Shown here: positions 18,042 through 25,879 of the stretch, piece by piece
Numbering within the stretch: position 1 is the first letter of the stretch
Layout of the letters: each line of letters begins with the position of its first letter
From: Salinibaculum rarum
GTDB lineage: Archaea; Halobacteriota; Halobacteria; Halobacteriales; Haloarculaceae
Direction of reading: 5' to 3'
Length of the DNA: 64,000 bases
Assembly: GCF_030505615.1 (NCBI RefSeq)
Contig: NZ_CP129992.1
Span: 992,001-1,056,000 of the forward strand
Notes under the pieces: model-generated
Database searches by the model: none
What the model was told of the DNA's origin: nothing
What the model saw: the letters and a program-made list of their open reading frames with translations, nothing else
Translations under genes and position numbers: made by a program

Positions 18042-19994
18042 TTAGATTTCGGTGACGCGTTCGTAGTCGTCGTCCAGTGCGGCGGCGTCTTCCTCGAGCA
18101 GGGCGACGACGAGGTAGTCGGCGTACGCCTGCATATAGTCGACGAGTTTGGCGATGCGTTCGGAGTCAATCGCCTCCAGGGAGTCAAGCAGGATAAACGG
18201 GACGTCCTCGTAGACTTCGTGTGCGAGATAGCCCGCCAAAGCGAAGATGAGTCCCGTCACCTCCCGTTCGCTCTCGCTGAGGTGCTCGAAGTCGTCTTCG
18301 TAGGCGACGCCGTCGTCGGTGGTTCGGACGATGTGTAGGCGAAACTCGGTTTTCGTGACCTTCCGGCGACCCTCCCGGACTTCGCTTTCGGCGCGTTCGA
18401 CCCAGATGCGGTCGATGTTTGCGTAGTTCAGGATGTCGAGGACGGTCTCCATGTGGTCGTTGAACGCTTCGACGGCCTGCTCCTCGATGCGGTCGATTCG
18501 AGTCCGGAGGTCCGCCAGCTGGTCGGTGATGTCCTCCTTTCGCTGTTCGAGCGTCTCCGTCTCCTCGAGTTGCTCCTCTATCTCTTCGATCTCCGACGCG
18601 ACGCTCTCGCGTTCGTCTTCCAGCCTGTCGAGTTGCAGTTCCAGTTCGTTGACCTCGCGGTGGGCTTCGAGTACCTCCGAGCGGTCCTGCTCCTCGAGGG
18701 CTTCGACTGCCGCTTCGAGGTCGTCGATTTGCTCGACCAGTTCCTCACGTTTCGTCTCCAGCGTGTCGACTTTCTCCGTTCGCTCTTCGATTTCCCGTTC
18801 GACTTCGTTGAGCCGGCGCTCGACTTCTCGGCGCTCCTGCCGGGCGGATTCGATGGCGGACCGCTTGTCTTTGAGTTCTGCGAGTTCGGAATCGATGTCA
18901 CTTTGCTGGTTGTACTTCTCCGTCCGGAGGTCCTGCAGTCGCTCGATGGTCTCCTCGATTTTCTCCTGGTCGACCTCGGTGCCACACGTCCAGCAGACGA
19001 TCGACTCCGAATCGTCGACGAGCTGGTCCGTCAGCGAGCCGTCGGTGTCGTCGCCCCGGAGCGCCGCGGCGACGTCACGGCTGGTCCCCCCCAGCATCTC
19101 CTCGTTGAACTGGATGACGTTCTGGAGCTTGCCCAGTTCCCGTTCGAGGCGCTGTTTTCGGTCGCGAAGGCTGTTGATCTCGGCTTTGATTTCGTCGAGA
19201 TTGCCGTCGTCCTCTTCTTCGTCGAGTTCCGCCTGCTGTCGTTCGAGGTCTGCCTGCTCTTTTTCGAGTGATTCGAGGCTCTCGCGTTCGCTGTCGAGAC
19301 GGAACTCGGTGGTGTCAAGCTCCGAGCGGGTCTGCTGGAGCGTCTCCATCTTCGTTTCGAGTTCGGACTGCTCGGCGCGGGCCTCCTCGGCGTCGGCCGA
19401 GCGCTCGTCGAGTTCTGTCTGTGCCGTCTCGAGTTCGGCGCGGGTCTGCTCGATTTCATCGTCGAGGTCGACGAGCTGTGACTCCAGGTTCGGGAGCCGG
19501 TTTCTGAGTGACTCCCGCTCTTCGATTTTGGCCTCGATGTCGTCGCGCTCGTTTTGAAGCCGTCTGATTTCGGCTTTGATTTCGTCGGCGTCGACCGGCT
19601 TCATGATGATGTCACGGAGGTCACCACCGAGCGCGACCGTTCGCCGGGCCTCGTTCGATTCGAGGAGAAACGCAAAGAGGTCTGCAAGCTCGGGGTCGTC
19701 GAGATACGGGTCGCCGCCGAGCGCGACCGTGTCGGCGCGGCGTTCGAGGTCCCGGGTGTACTCGGTGTCCCCAATCTGGAGACTGACGTGTCCTTCCTCT
19801 GCGTCACCTTTGAGTGAGACGTGTTCGCTCCCCAGCGCAGCCATAATCGTCTGCAGGAGCGAGGTCCTGTTCGTGGCGTTGCGCCCGGTCAGAATCGTCA
19901 CGCCCGGGTCGAACGCCACTGTCGTCCGCTCGATGCCGCCGATGTTCTCGGCCTCTAAACGGACTTGGTTTTGCGGTCGCTCTTTCGATTCCAT
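18042..19994 (-). CDS. Archaea-specific SMC-related protein (Sph type)
   Basis: A 650-residue SMC/Rad50-like ATPase. The N-terminal P-loop is GRNATNRTS (37-45); the usual GKS/GKT is replaced by NRT. This variant recurs in the haloarchaeal Sph family, as far as I know. Two long coiled-coil arms flank a zinc-hook-like CWTC (334-337). The C-terminal ATPase half has the signature LSESERE near 571 and a Walker B strand FILLDSLEAID near 598. It lies 65 bases downstream of rdfA on the same strand, and this pairing is conserved for Rdf proteins in my recollection. A role in chromosome organisation or cell-shape control is inferred. Confidence 0.88.
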   Translation of the reverse strand: MESKERPQNQVRLEAENIGGIERTTVAFDPGVTILTGRNATNRTSLLQTIMAALGSEHVSLKGDAEEGHVSLQIGDTEYTRDLERRADTVALGGDPYLDDPELADLFAFLLESNEARRTVALGGDLRDIIMKPVDADEIKAEIRRLQNERDDIEAKIEERESLRNRLPNLESQLVDLDDEIEQTRAELETAQTELDERSADAEEARAEQSELETKMETLQQTRSELDTTEFRLDSERESLESLEKEQADLERQQAELDEEEDDGNLDEIKAEINSLRDRKQRLERELGKLQNVIQFNEEMLGGTSRDVAAALRGDDTDGSLTDQLVDDSESIVCWTCGTEVDQEKIEETIERLQDLRTEKYNQQSDIDSELAELKDKRSAIESARQERREVERRLNEVEREIEERTEKVDTLETKREELVEQIDDLEAAVEALEEQDRSEVLEAHREVNELELQLDRLEDERESVASEIEEIEEQLEETETLEQRKEDITDQLADLRTRIDRIEEQAVEAFNDHMETVLDILNYANIDRIWVERAESEVREGRRKVTKTEFRLHIVRTTDDGVAYEDDFEHLSESEREVTGLIFALAGYLAHEVYEDVPFILLDSLEAIDSERIAKLVDYMQAYADYLVVALLEEDAAALDDDYERVTEI

Positions 19995-20059
19995 ACCTGT
20001 TCCCGGCGCCCCACCACCATAAAAACCATCGGAATCTGTTGACACTTGGCGAAGCCGAC

Positions 20060-20671
20060 TCACTCACACGTACAGCCACCACGCGCGAGCAGACTCGACA
20101 GTTCGTACTGTGTCTCACAGTCCTGGCAGTACACGCGGAGGTCGACGGTGGTGTCGAACGACCCCAGGGTGATCGTCTCGTCGTTTTGCAGTTCCGTCAG
20201 CGAGTTTTCCATGACTGCGGCCGTTCTGCTCCGGAGCCGCTGGATGCGCTCTTCGTGTTTTTCGAGCGGGTCGGTCTCGTCGCGGTCGTCTTTGCTCACG
20301 CCGAGTGCCTTCGTGAGGTAGGTGTACACCGCCTGGTGGGTCACGAACTCGTCCTCACACTGGTCGACATCGACCCCGGCACGCTCCAGGCGGTTGCGCT
20401 GTTGTGTCCGGACCCCGACGCTCACGTCGTCGTCGGTGACGAGCCGATACGCGTTCTCTGCTTCCCCATCGAGCGGGTCCATCCCGGCTTCCTCCATCGC
20501 CTGCCGCAACACTGCGACGTTTATCCGCTCTGCCAGCGCGCGGAGACTCTCTGCCTCGCCCGACTCACCCAGCCACCGCTCTGGCAGCGCCTCGTGGAGG
20601 TCCATGAGGTCGTGCTCCGAGAGTACCCGCCCGACCTTGTATCTCGTCTGCACGTCGGTTTCGTTGGCCAT
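20060..20671 (-). CDS. rdfA: Rod-determining factor RdfA family protein
   Basis: A 203-residue protein close to the RdfA family that is needed for rod-shaped cells in Haloferax volcanii. Features: an N-terminal helical region (KVGRVLSEHDLMDLHEAL, then ERWLGE), GMDPLDGEAENAYRLLTD-like text with SVGVRTQQRNRLERAGVD in the middle, a hydrophilic linker, and a C-terminal zinc-type motif CQDCETQYE with CTC near the end. It is the first gene of a two-gene unit with the SMC-related gene. Assigning the cell-shape role is by family membership, not direct evidence. Confidence 0.78.
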   Translation of the reverse strand: MANETDVQTRYKVGRVLSEHDLMDLHEALPERWLGESGEAESLRALAERINVAVLRQAMEEAGMDPLDGEAENAYRLVTDDDVSVGVRTQQRNRLERAGVDVDQCEDEFVTHQAVYTYLTKALGVSKDDRDETDPLEKHEERIQRLRSRTAAVMENSLTELQNDETITLGSFDTTVDLRVYCQDCETQYELSSLLARGGCTCE

Positions 20672-20768
20672 CTGTCCGTCTGTTGGTCGAAATGCTACTT
20701 ACACATTGTGACTCACACGACCAGCGAGGGCACGCCCCGACGGATGCCCCGGATGCGTCTCGAGACGA

Positions 20769-20776
20769 TTTATAAA
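20769..20776 (-). promoter_or_regulatory. TATA box, probable rdfA promoter
   Basis: TTTATAAA, the strongest TATA match in the spacer between rdfA and the acyl-CoA dehydrogenase gene. Used leftwards it gives a 5' leader of about 70 nt for rdfA. The element is palindromic, so rightward use is also possible, but no gene starts there. Confidence 0.5.
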
Positions 20777-20900
20777 CTGAACATTTCCACGAGGGAAATT
20801 GGCGTGGGTAACTACGGCTGGTGTGTCGGTGACCGTGGCGACTTCTCCGGATAGCATCACACGAGTATGGCTGTAATGGCTGTCATGGAACGTGCTGTTC

Positions 20901-22064
20901 TCACTGGAACGCGGGGATGCCGGTCAAGTCGTGGCCGACGATGAGCGTGTGGATGTCGTGGGTCCCCTCGTACGTGTAGACTGTCTCCATGTTGGCCATG
21001 TGTCGCATCGGCGAGTAATCGGCCGTGATACCGTTGCCGCCGAGTATTTCGCGGGCGATACGCGACTGGTCGCGCGCCATGCGGACGTTGTTGCGCTTTG
21101 CCATCGACACCTGTTCGGGACGCATCTCTCCCGTCTCTTTTAGCTCGCCCAGCTGGTGGGCCATCAGCTCGGCCAGGGTAATCTGTGTGGCCATCTCCGC
21201 GAGTTTGTCCTGCTGGAGCTGAAAGCGGGCGATGGGGCCGCCGAACTGCTCGCAGTCACCCGCATATTGCAGGGCCGTCTCGAAACAGTCCTTTGCGGCC
21301 CCGACGGCACCCCAGACGATACCGTAGCGCGCCTGGGTGAGACAGGACAGCGGCCCGCCCATCCCCTCGATGTCCGGCAGGACGTTCGCCTCGGGTACCC
21401 ACACGCCGTCCAGCTGTATCTCACCGGTGATAGAGGCACGGAGCGACAGTTTTCCGTCTATCTTCTCGGTCGCTATCTCGTCGCGGTCGGTTTCGACGAG
21501 GAAGCCACGGACCGGTGTGTCCGGGTCCGACCGGTCGCGCGCCCAGACGAGCGCGACGTCTGCAATCGGCGCGTTGGTAATCCAGGTCTTCGTTCCGTCG
21601 AGGACGTACCCGTCGCCGTCGCGCTCGGCGCTCGTCGCCATCCCGCTCGGATTCGACCCGTGTTCGGGCTCGGTCAGCCCGAAACAACCCACCGCCTCCC
21701 CGGCGGCCAGTCTGGGGAGCCACGTCTCCTTTTGCTCTTTGGACCCGTAGGCATGAATCGGATACATCACGAGCGCCCCCTGAACGCTGGCCATCGAGCG
21801 CACGCCAGAGTCACACGCCTCCAGTTCCTGCATCAACAGGCCGTACGCCGTCTCGCTTACGTTCGGCAGTCCGTACCCGTCCAGGTTCGGGGCATAAAAG
21901 TCGAGTTCGCCCATCTCCGTGATGAGTTCTCTCGGAAACGTCCCGTCCTGCCAGTGGTCGGCGATGTCTGGCTGGACACTATCCTGTACGAACTCGCGTG
22001 CCGTGTCCCGGATGAGCCGCTCTTCCTGGGACAGGTTCCGGTCTACGTCGAAATAATCCAACAT
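20901..22064 (-). CDS. Acyl-CoA dehydrogenase, glutaryl-CoA dehydrogenase-like
   Basis: FAD flavoenzyme of 387 residues that oxidises acyl-CoA to enoyl-CoA. Substrate and flavin motifs are GCFGLTEPEHGSNPSGM, TKTWITNAP and ARYGIVWGAVGAA. The C-terminal YTYEGTHDIHTLIVGHDLTGI carries the catalytic Glu in YEGT, a placement shared with glutaryl-CoA and isobutyryl-type dehydrogenases; the GHDLTGIPAF ending favours the glutaryl type. Start MLDYF at 22064 with a TATA-like CTATTGG about 30 nt upstream. The gene stands alone. Confidence 0.85.
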   Translation of the reverse strand: MLDYFDVDRNLSQEERLIRDTAREFVQDSVQPDIADHWQDGTFPRELITEMGELDFYAPNLDGYGLPNVSETAYGLLMQELEACDSGVRSMASVQGALVMYPIHAYGSKEQKETWLPRLAAGEAVGCFGLTEPEHGSNPSGMATSAERDGDGYVLDGTKTWITNAPIADVALVWARDRSDPDTPVRGFLVETDRDEIATEKIDGKLSLRASITGEIQLDGVWVPEANVLPDIEGMGGPLSCLTQARYGIVWGAVGAAKDCFETALQYAGDCEQFGGPIARFQLQQDKLAEMATQITLAELMAHQLGELKETGEMRPEQVSMAKRNNVRMARDQSRIAREILGGNGITADYSPMRHMANMETVYTYEGTHDIHTLIVGHDLTGIPAFQ

Positions 22065-22223
22065 AGGACACACTCTCCGTGATTGCCAATAGACTTTTTC
22101 CCGCCGGTGCTGTCTTCGGGACCGCAGACTGGCGCTCGATATATTGGATAGAAATCATTGTAGTAAAATTCAAACTTTGAGAGTAGTAGTTAGAATTTTA
22201 TGCGTGTATGCGGGTCTTCCAGT

Positions 22224-22640
22224 ATGGGGAAACTCGAGGGCATCTCGGCGGCAAGGCTCCGTGACAGGCTGGATACAGTCGAGAGTGCGAAGGCAGCAAA
22301 GCGGCTGATGGTTGTGCTCGCGTATCTTGACGGCGTTTCGGTTACGACGTTGAGCGACCGATACGATATTCCCCCGTCGACGCTGTACTACTGGCTCGAC
22401 CGCTTCGAGGAGCGGTCGCTCGAAGATGCAATCGAAGACCAGGCTCGACCGGGTCGGCCGACTAAACTCGACGACGATGACCGTGTTGCCTTCGAGGAGA
22501 CACTCCGGAATCCACCGCAGGACGCCGGCTACGACGCCGATGAGTGGACTCCCGAACTCGCCAAGCAGTACCTCGAAGAGGCCTTCGACGTATCCTACTC
22601 AGCAGGCCATATCCGCCACTACTTCGACCATCTCCTGTGA
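22224..22640 (+). CDS. Orphan helix-turn-helix protein related to IS630-type transposase N-termini
   Basis: A 138-residue protein with a helix-turn-helix segment (VSVTTLSDRYDIPPSTLYYWLDR, about 38-60, given here in two parts: VSVTTLSDRY and DIPPSTLYYWL) and a winged second half (WTPELAKQYLEEAFDVSYS). This matches the DNA-binding half of IS630/ISH16 transposases. The DDE catalytic half is missing and no terminal repeats are seen, so it is a stand-alone domain: either a domesticated regulator or the remnant of an element. Basic spacer around it is AT-rich on the left side. Confidence 0.7.
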   Translation: MGKLEGISAARLRDRLDTVESAKAAKRLMVVLAYLDGVSVTTLSDRYDIPPSTLYYWLDRFEERSLEDAIEDQARPGRPTKLDDDDRVAFEETLRNPPQDAGYDADEWTPELAKQYLEEAFDVSYSAGHIRHYFDHLL

Positions 22641-23030
22641 CCTATCGACACGCGCCCGACTCCACGGTCGCCCTCATCCGGTCTTCCTCTACTGGTGGAC
22701 GCCTGAGTCTGTGTTCCACCGCCTGTTCTATCCGTTGTATCTCGAACTGTTACAACTCTTCAGTCCTTTGAGTTATAACTACTTTTATAAACACTCTCGT
22801 CCTACAACCCGGTAGCCGGGAGCTATCACTGTGTCAATTGCCGGCGTGGTCTGGGAGCAACCGAGTTTCGGAGGGGTCGTTCGAACGGTGTGGTGGCTCA
22901 GTTTGAGTTCTCATCACAAGGGGCTGAGCGGGGGTAACGTCTCGTCATCGCCACCACTGTCCCGTCGGGTACCCAGTCGCAAAAGTGTCGCGCATCGCTG
23001 GACACGGACACTCGCGACGTGTCTCGTCGG
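22641..23030 (+). other. Gene-free spacer with an isolated TATA-like element
   Basis: No credible gene. A clear TATA-like TTTATAAAC occurs near 22786-22794, followed about 15 bases later by a small hairpin CCCGG-TAG-CCGGG (22808-22820). A short non-coding transcript is possible but unsupported. Confidence 0.4.
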
Positions 23031-23462
23031 TCACTTCCACGTCCACCGTGCGTCGAGTACGTACCGATAGATACCGCTGATGAGAATTGCGGCTGCGTTT
23101 GCGAGCAGGTACGGAACGCCTTGCCACTCGACGAGTACAAAGAGGATAGCGAGCTGTATCGGGATTGCCGTTCCGCGAACGACGTTCGTCTTGAGCAAGC
23201 CGAACAGATAGCTTCTGACTCCGGTTTTCCGAGAGCCCCGGAAGGTCCAGGCGTTGTTCAGGATATACGAGAGGACAATCGTCGCTTCGATTGCGAGTAC
23301 CGCACCGACGAGGTAGTTGAGGCGAGCCCTGTCGACGAGCAGCCACAGCAACACCATCTGTGCGCCCGCGGCGACGATTCCGACAGCGACGAACCGGCGC
23401 AACTGCGGCGCTATCGGGCCGTCCGCGAGCTGCCGGAGGAAAGCGCGCAGCGACTGGAACAT
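23031..23462 (-). CDS. GtrA family membrane protein
   Basis: A 143-residue protein with four predicted membrane helices, beginning RRFVAVGIVAAGAQMVLL and carrying NNAWTFRG between helices 2 and 3. These match the GtrA family, thought to help move polyprenyl-linked sugars across the membrane for surface glycan modification. Its ATG abuts the stop codon of the sulfatase-like gene without a gap, so the pair is one unit. The C-terminal YRYVLDARWTWK is usual for GtrA. Confidence 0.85.
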   Translation of the reverse strand: MFQSLRAFLRQLADGPIAPQLRRFVAVGIVAAGAQMVLLWLLVDRARLNYLVGAVLAIEATIVLSYILNNAWTFRGSRKTGVRSYLFGLLKTNVVRGTAIPIQLAILFVLVEWQGVPYLLANAAAILISGIYRYVLDARWTWK

Positions 23463-24881
23463 CTATCGATAGCCGAGTGCCTCCAGACGCGCCCCGAGGT
23501 CGTCGTCGACAGCCTCGATATCCTGTTCGGCCCGGTCACGGAGCATGCTCGCGTGTTCGCCGACGACCGCACTGAACCTGTCGATAACTTGCTGGTGTGT
23601 CGCCGCCGGGTCTTTGGCCAGGTTGTCCTGCTGTGTCGGGTCCGACGGCCGGTCGTACAGCTCCGTCGAGCCGTCGTCGACGTTCTCGATGTACGTCCAG
23701 CCGCGGTCCCGGACGCTCACGAGCAGGTCGCCGCCAGACAGCGCCCGGGGAATCGGCTGTGCCGTCACCTCCTCGCCGCGAACGGTGACCGACACCACCG
23801 GCTCGTCGGCCGGCGAAACGCCGTCGACGACACTCGCCGCCAGCGAGTCACCCTCCCACTCCGGAGGAGCATCGACACCCATGAAACCGGCCACGGTCGG
23901 CGGGATGGCGTCGAGACCGACCTGCTGTTCGACGCGGCGCCCCTCCGTACCGGGGACGTCGACGACGAGTGGCACCCGAATCAACTCGTCGTACAGTTTC
24001 GGGTAGTGGGCGAGGTGGCCGTGTTCCTGGAACTCTTCGCCGTGGTCGCTGGCCAGGACGACGGCAGTCTCGTCCTCGACACCGCTTGCCGAGAGGGTCT
24101 CCAGCAGCCGACCGATACTGGCGTCGATCTGTCGGGTCGCCGCCTGGTAGAGCGTTCGCAGGTCCGCAAGCGTTCGCTCGCCGACCTCCAGCCCCAGCCC
24201 CGTTCGCGTGTGGGCGTGTAGCATTCGGTGGGTGCCCAGCAGGGTCGAGGACACCTCGCGGATGTATCGCGGCGCTGGGACGTACGGTGTGTGCGTGTCC
24301 ATGTAGTGGACCCACAGGAAAAACGGCGAATCAGTCTCCTCGATAAACTCCGTCGCGGCGTGTTCGACGTCGAACATCCGGGACGTATCGAGAAACGGTC
24401 GGTCGTCGGTCTCCCCGCGGAGCCACGACCCGAGTCGCCGGGCGGGCGACATCGCCAGTTGGAGCCACGCTTCGACCGTCGGATGGGTCGCGAGATACCG
24501 GCTGTAGATGCTCGACCCGACGCTCGCGACGAACGGCTCGAACTCGTCGAAGCCGTCGTCGTAGCCCCAGTGTGAGGTGAGAAATCCGTTTGCAGCGTTG
24601 AAACCGCCCGTCGAGACGCCGGCTTCTGCGAGTGTCGTCGCGAGTGTCGTCGACTCGTCGACGCCGATGCGTCCCGTCTCGGCAAACACCGGCTGAGACG
24701 CAAGAATCGCTGGGAACGAGAACGGCGTCCAGTTCCCGGTCGCAAAGGCGCGCTCGAAGACGGTCCCGCGCTCGGCGAGTGAGTCCATCACTGGCGTGTG
24801 TCGCTTGTCGGTCTCAATCGCGTCCGCTCGCAACGAGTCGACCGTGACGAGAACGACATTCGAGATGTCGGCACTATCCAT
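23463..24881 (-). CDS. Sulfatase-like hydrolase/transferase of the alkaline phosphatase superfamily
   Basis: A 472-residue protein with the metal-binding start VVLVTVDSLRAD, the second metal site ASDHGEEFQEHGHLAHYPK and WVHYMDTHTPY. Typical of sulfatase/phosphoglycan transferase folds. The sulfatase formylglycine motif (C/S-x-P-x-R) is absent; the aligned text is GNWTPFSF, so Thr may serve as nucleophile as in phospho-group transferases. No signal peptide is apparent, so it may act in the cytosol. I chose ATG 24881 over GTG 24893. With GtrA it suggests modification of envelope glycans. Confidence 0.8.
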   Translation of the reverse strand: MDSADISNVVLVTVDSLRADAIETDKRHTPVMDSLAERGTVFERAFATGNWTPFSFPAILASQPVFAETGRIGVDESTTLATTLAEAGVSTGGFNAANGFLTSHWGYDDGFDEFEPFVASVGSSIYSRYLATHPTVEAWLQLAMSPARRLGSWLRGETDDRPFLDTSRMFDVEHAATEFIEETDSPFFLWVHYMDTHTPYVPAPRYIREVSSTLLGTHRMLHAHTRTGLGLEVGERTLADLRTLYQAATRQIDASIGRLLETLSASGVEDETAVVLASDHGEEFQEHGHLAHYPKLYDELIRVPLVVDVPGTEGRRVEQQVGLDAIPPTVAGFMGVDAPPEWEGDSLAASVVDGVSPADEPVVSVTVRGEEVTAQPIPRALSGGDLLVSVRDRGWTYIENVDDGSTELYDRPSDPTQQDNLAKDPAATHQQVIDRFSAVVGEHASMLRDRAEQDIEAVDDDLGARLEALGYR

Positions 24882-25194
24882 GGGCGATGACACTCTCGGT
24901 GTCCGCTCTCGGGACTGGGGGCGGGCGTTGCTCTGGGTGTGCGGGCGAGAAACTGACGCGACACCGGAGCGTGTCTGTCCGTGCCCTGTGAGAACCTCCA
25001 GTCGGGAGAAACACCACTGTGGTCACTGACAGGTAGTTATCGGCTTTATTGTTTCGGTGTTCTAGATGCCCAGGTGATGAAAATATACGGACAGAAACCG
25101 ACAGTTGGCCGGTTTGTCTCGATTGTGTCAGGGACTGGTCGACTGGCGGACTCCAGTCCTATTCGAAAGGCGATACGATGCTGGCGACACCAGT
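24882..25194 (+). other. Gene-free spacer
   Basis: About 310 bases between the sulfatase and copper-chaperone genes, both read leftwards. No gene, repeat or strong terminator was found. A few AT-rich stretches (around 25040-25085) could hold promoter elements. Confidence 0.5.
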
Positions 25195-25392
25195 TCAGGC
25201 CGATGCGGTGTAGCCGGCGTCTTCGACGGCTGCGACGAGTGCCTCCGTGTCGGCCTCTCCCTCGACAGTCGCCTGTTCGTTTTCGCGGTCGACGGTGACG
25301 TGTTCGACACCGGCGACGCCCCCGAGTGCTTCTTCGACGCTCTGCTCGCAGTGTTCACAACTCATTCCCTCGACAGTGAGTGTCTGAGACAT
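25195..25392 (-). CDS. Heavy-metal-associated (copper chaperone-like) protein
   Basis: A 65-residue stand-alone HMA domain that should bind Cu(I) through MSCEHC (about 10-15) and hand it to a P-type ATPase. The ferredoxin-like fold continues with VEEALGGVAGVEHVTVD. Start MSQTLTVEG at 25392 has a TATA-like AACATAACC about 28 nt upstream. No transporter gene is next to it. Confidence 0.9.
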   Translation of the reverse strand: MSQTLTVEGMSCEHCEQSVEEALGGVAGVEHVTVDRENEQATVEGEADTEALVAAVEDAGYTASA

Positions 25393-25489
25393 TGTCGACC
25401 GTACGGGCTCGCCGGTTATGTTCATTTCTGATTCGACTGTGACCGTCAGACACGGCCGCTGGGGGATGGCTCCCGCTGTGTAACTCTGA

Positions 25490-25846
25490 TTACCGTTCTT
25501 GCGCCCACAGTCCAAGGAAGGTGAGGACACTCACCGTCAGTCCCACAGCGGCGACGATGGTTCCCGAAAGGCCGTCTCCGGCGAGGTTCACGTAATTCAG
25601 TGCCGCCAACCCGACGACAGTGAGCCCGAACGCTGCGAACGCACTCATCGTGCGTCGTTCCAGCCTGTCGAAGTCCTCGTACGCCACCGCAACGGCTGTG
25701 AGAATCGCGAGGCCAGCGAGAATACCGACAGGGAGGCCCACGAGCGCGGAGAACTCGAACGCGAGGAGTTCGATGACGAGCACGGTGACGAGTAGCACCG
25801 TCGTGAGACCAGCCCCGAGTGCCGTGAGTGCGTGCCGGGCGTTCAT
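25490..25846 (-). CDS. Small four-helix membrane protein
   Basis: A 118-residue protein with four hydrophobic segments and a conserved-looking charged loop AYEDFDRLERRTMSAF between helices 2 and 3. The TATA-like CTATTTATCG lies 27 nt before its ATG. No recognised family or function; it is similar in shape to other haloarchaeal small membrane proteins. Confidence 0.65.
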   Translation of the reverse strand: MNARHALTALGAGLTTVLLVTVLVIELLAFEFSALVGLPVGILAGLAILTAVAVAYEDFDRLERRTMSAFAAFGLTVVGLAALNYVNLAGDGLSGTIVAAVGLTVSVLTFLGLWAQER

Positions 25847-25879
25847 ACCTGCTCGTTTGCTTGCCGGCGATAAATAGCC

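Noticed and set aside
20804-20854. 16-codon GTG-start ORF after the TTTATAAA element
   Set aside because: Very short, not conserved in any pattern I can see; the TATA element is better explained by rdfA.
23019-24221. Plus-strand 400-codon frame opposite the sulfatase-like gene
   Set aside because: The minus strand carries the metal-binding motifs in order; the other frame has none.
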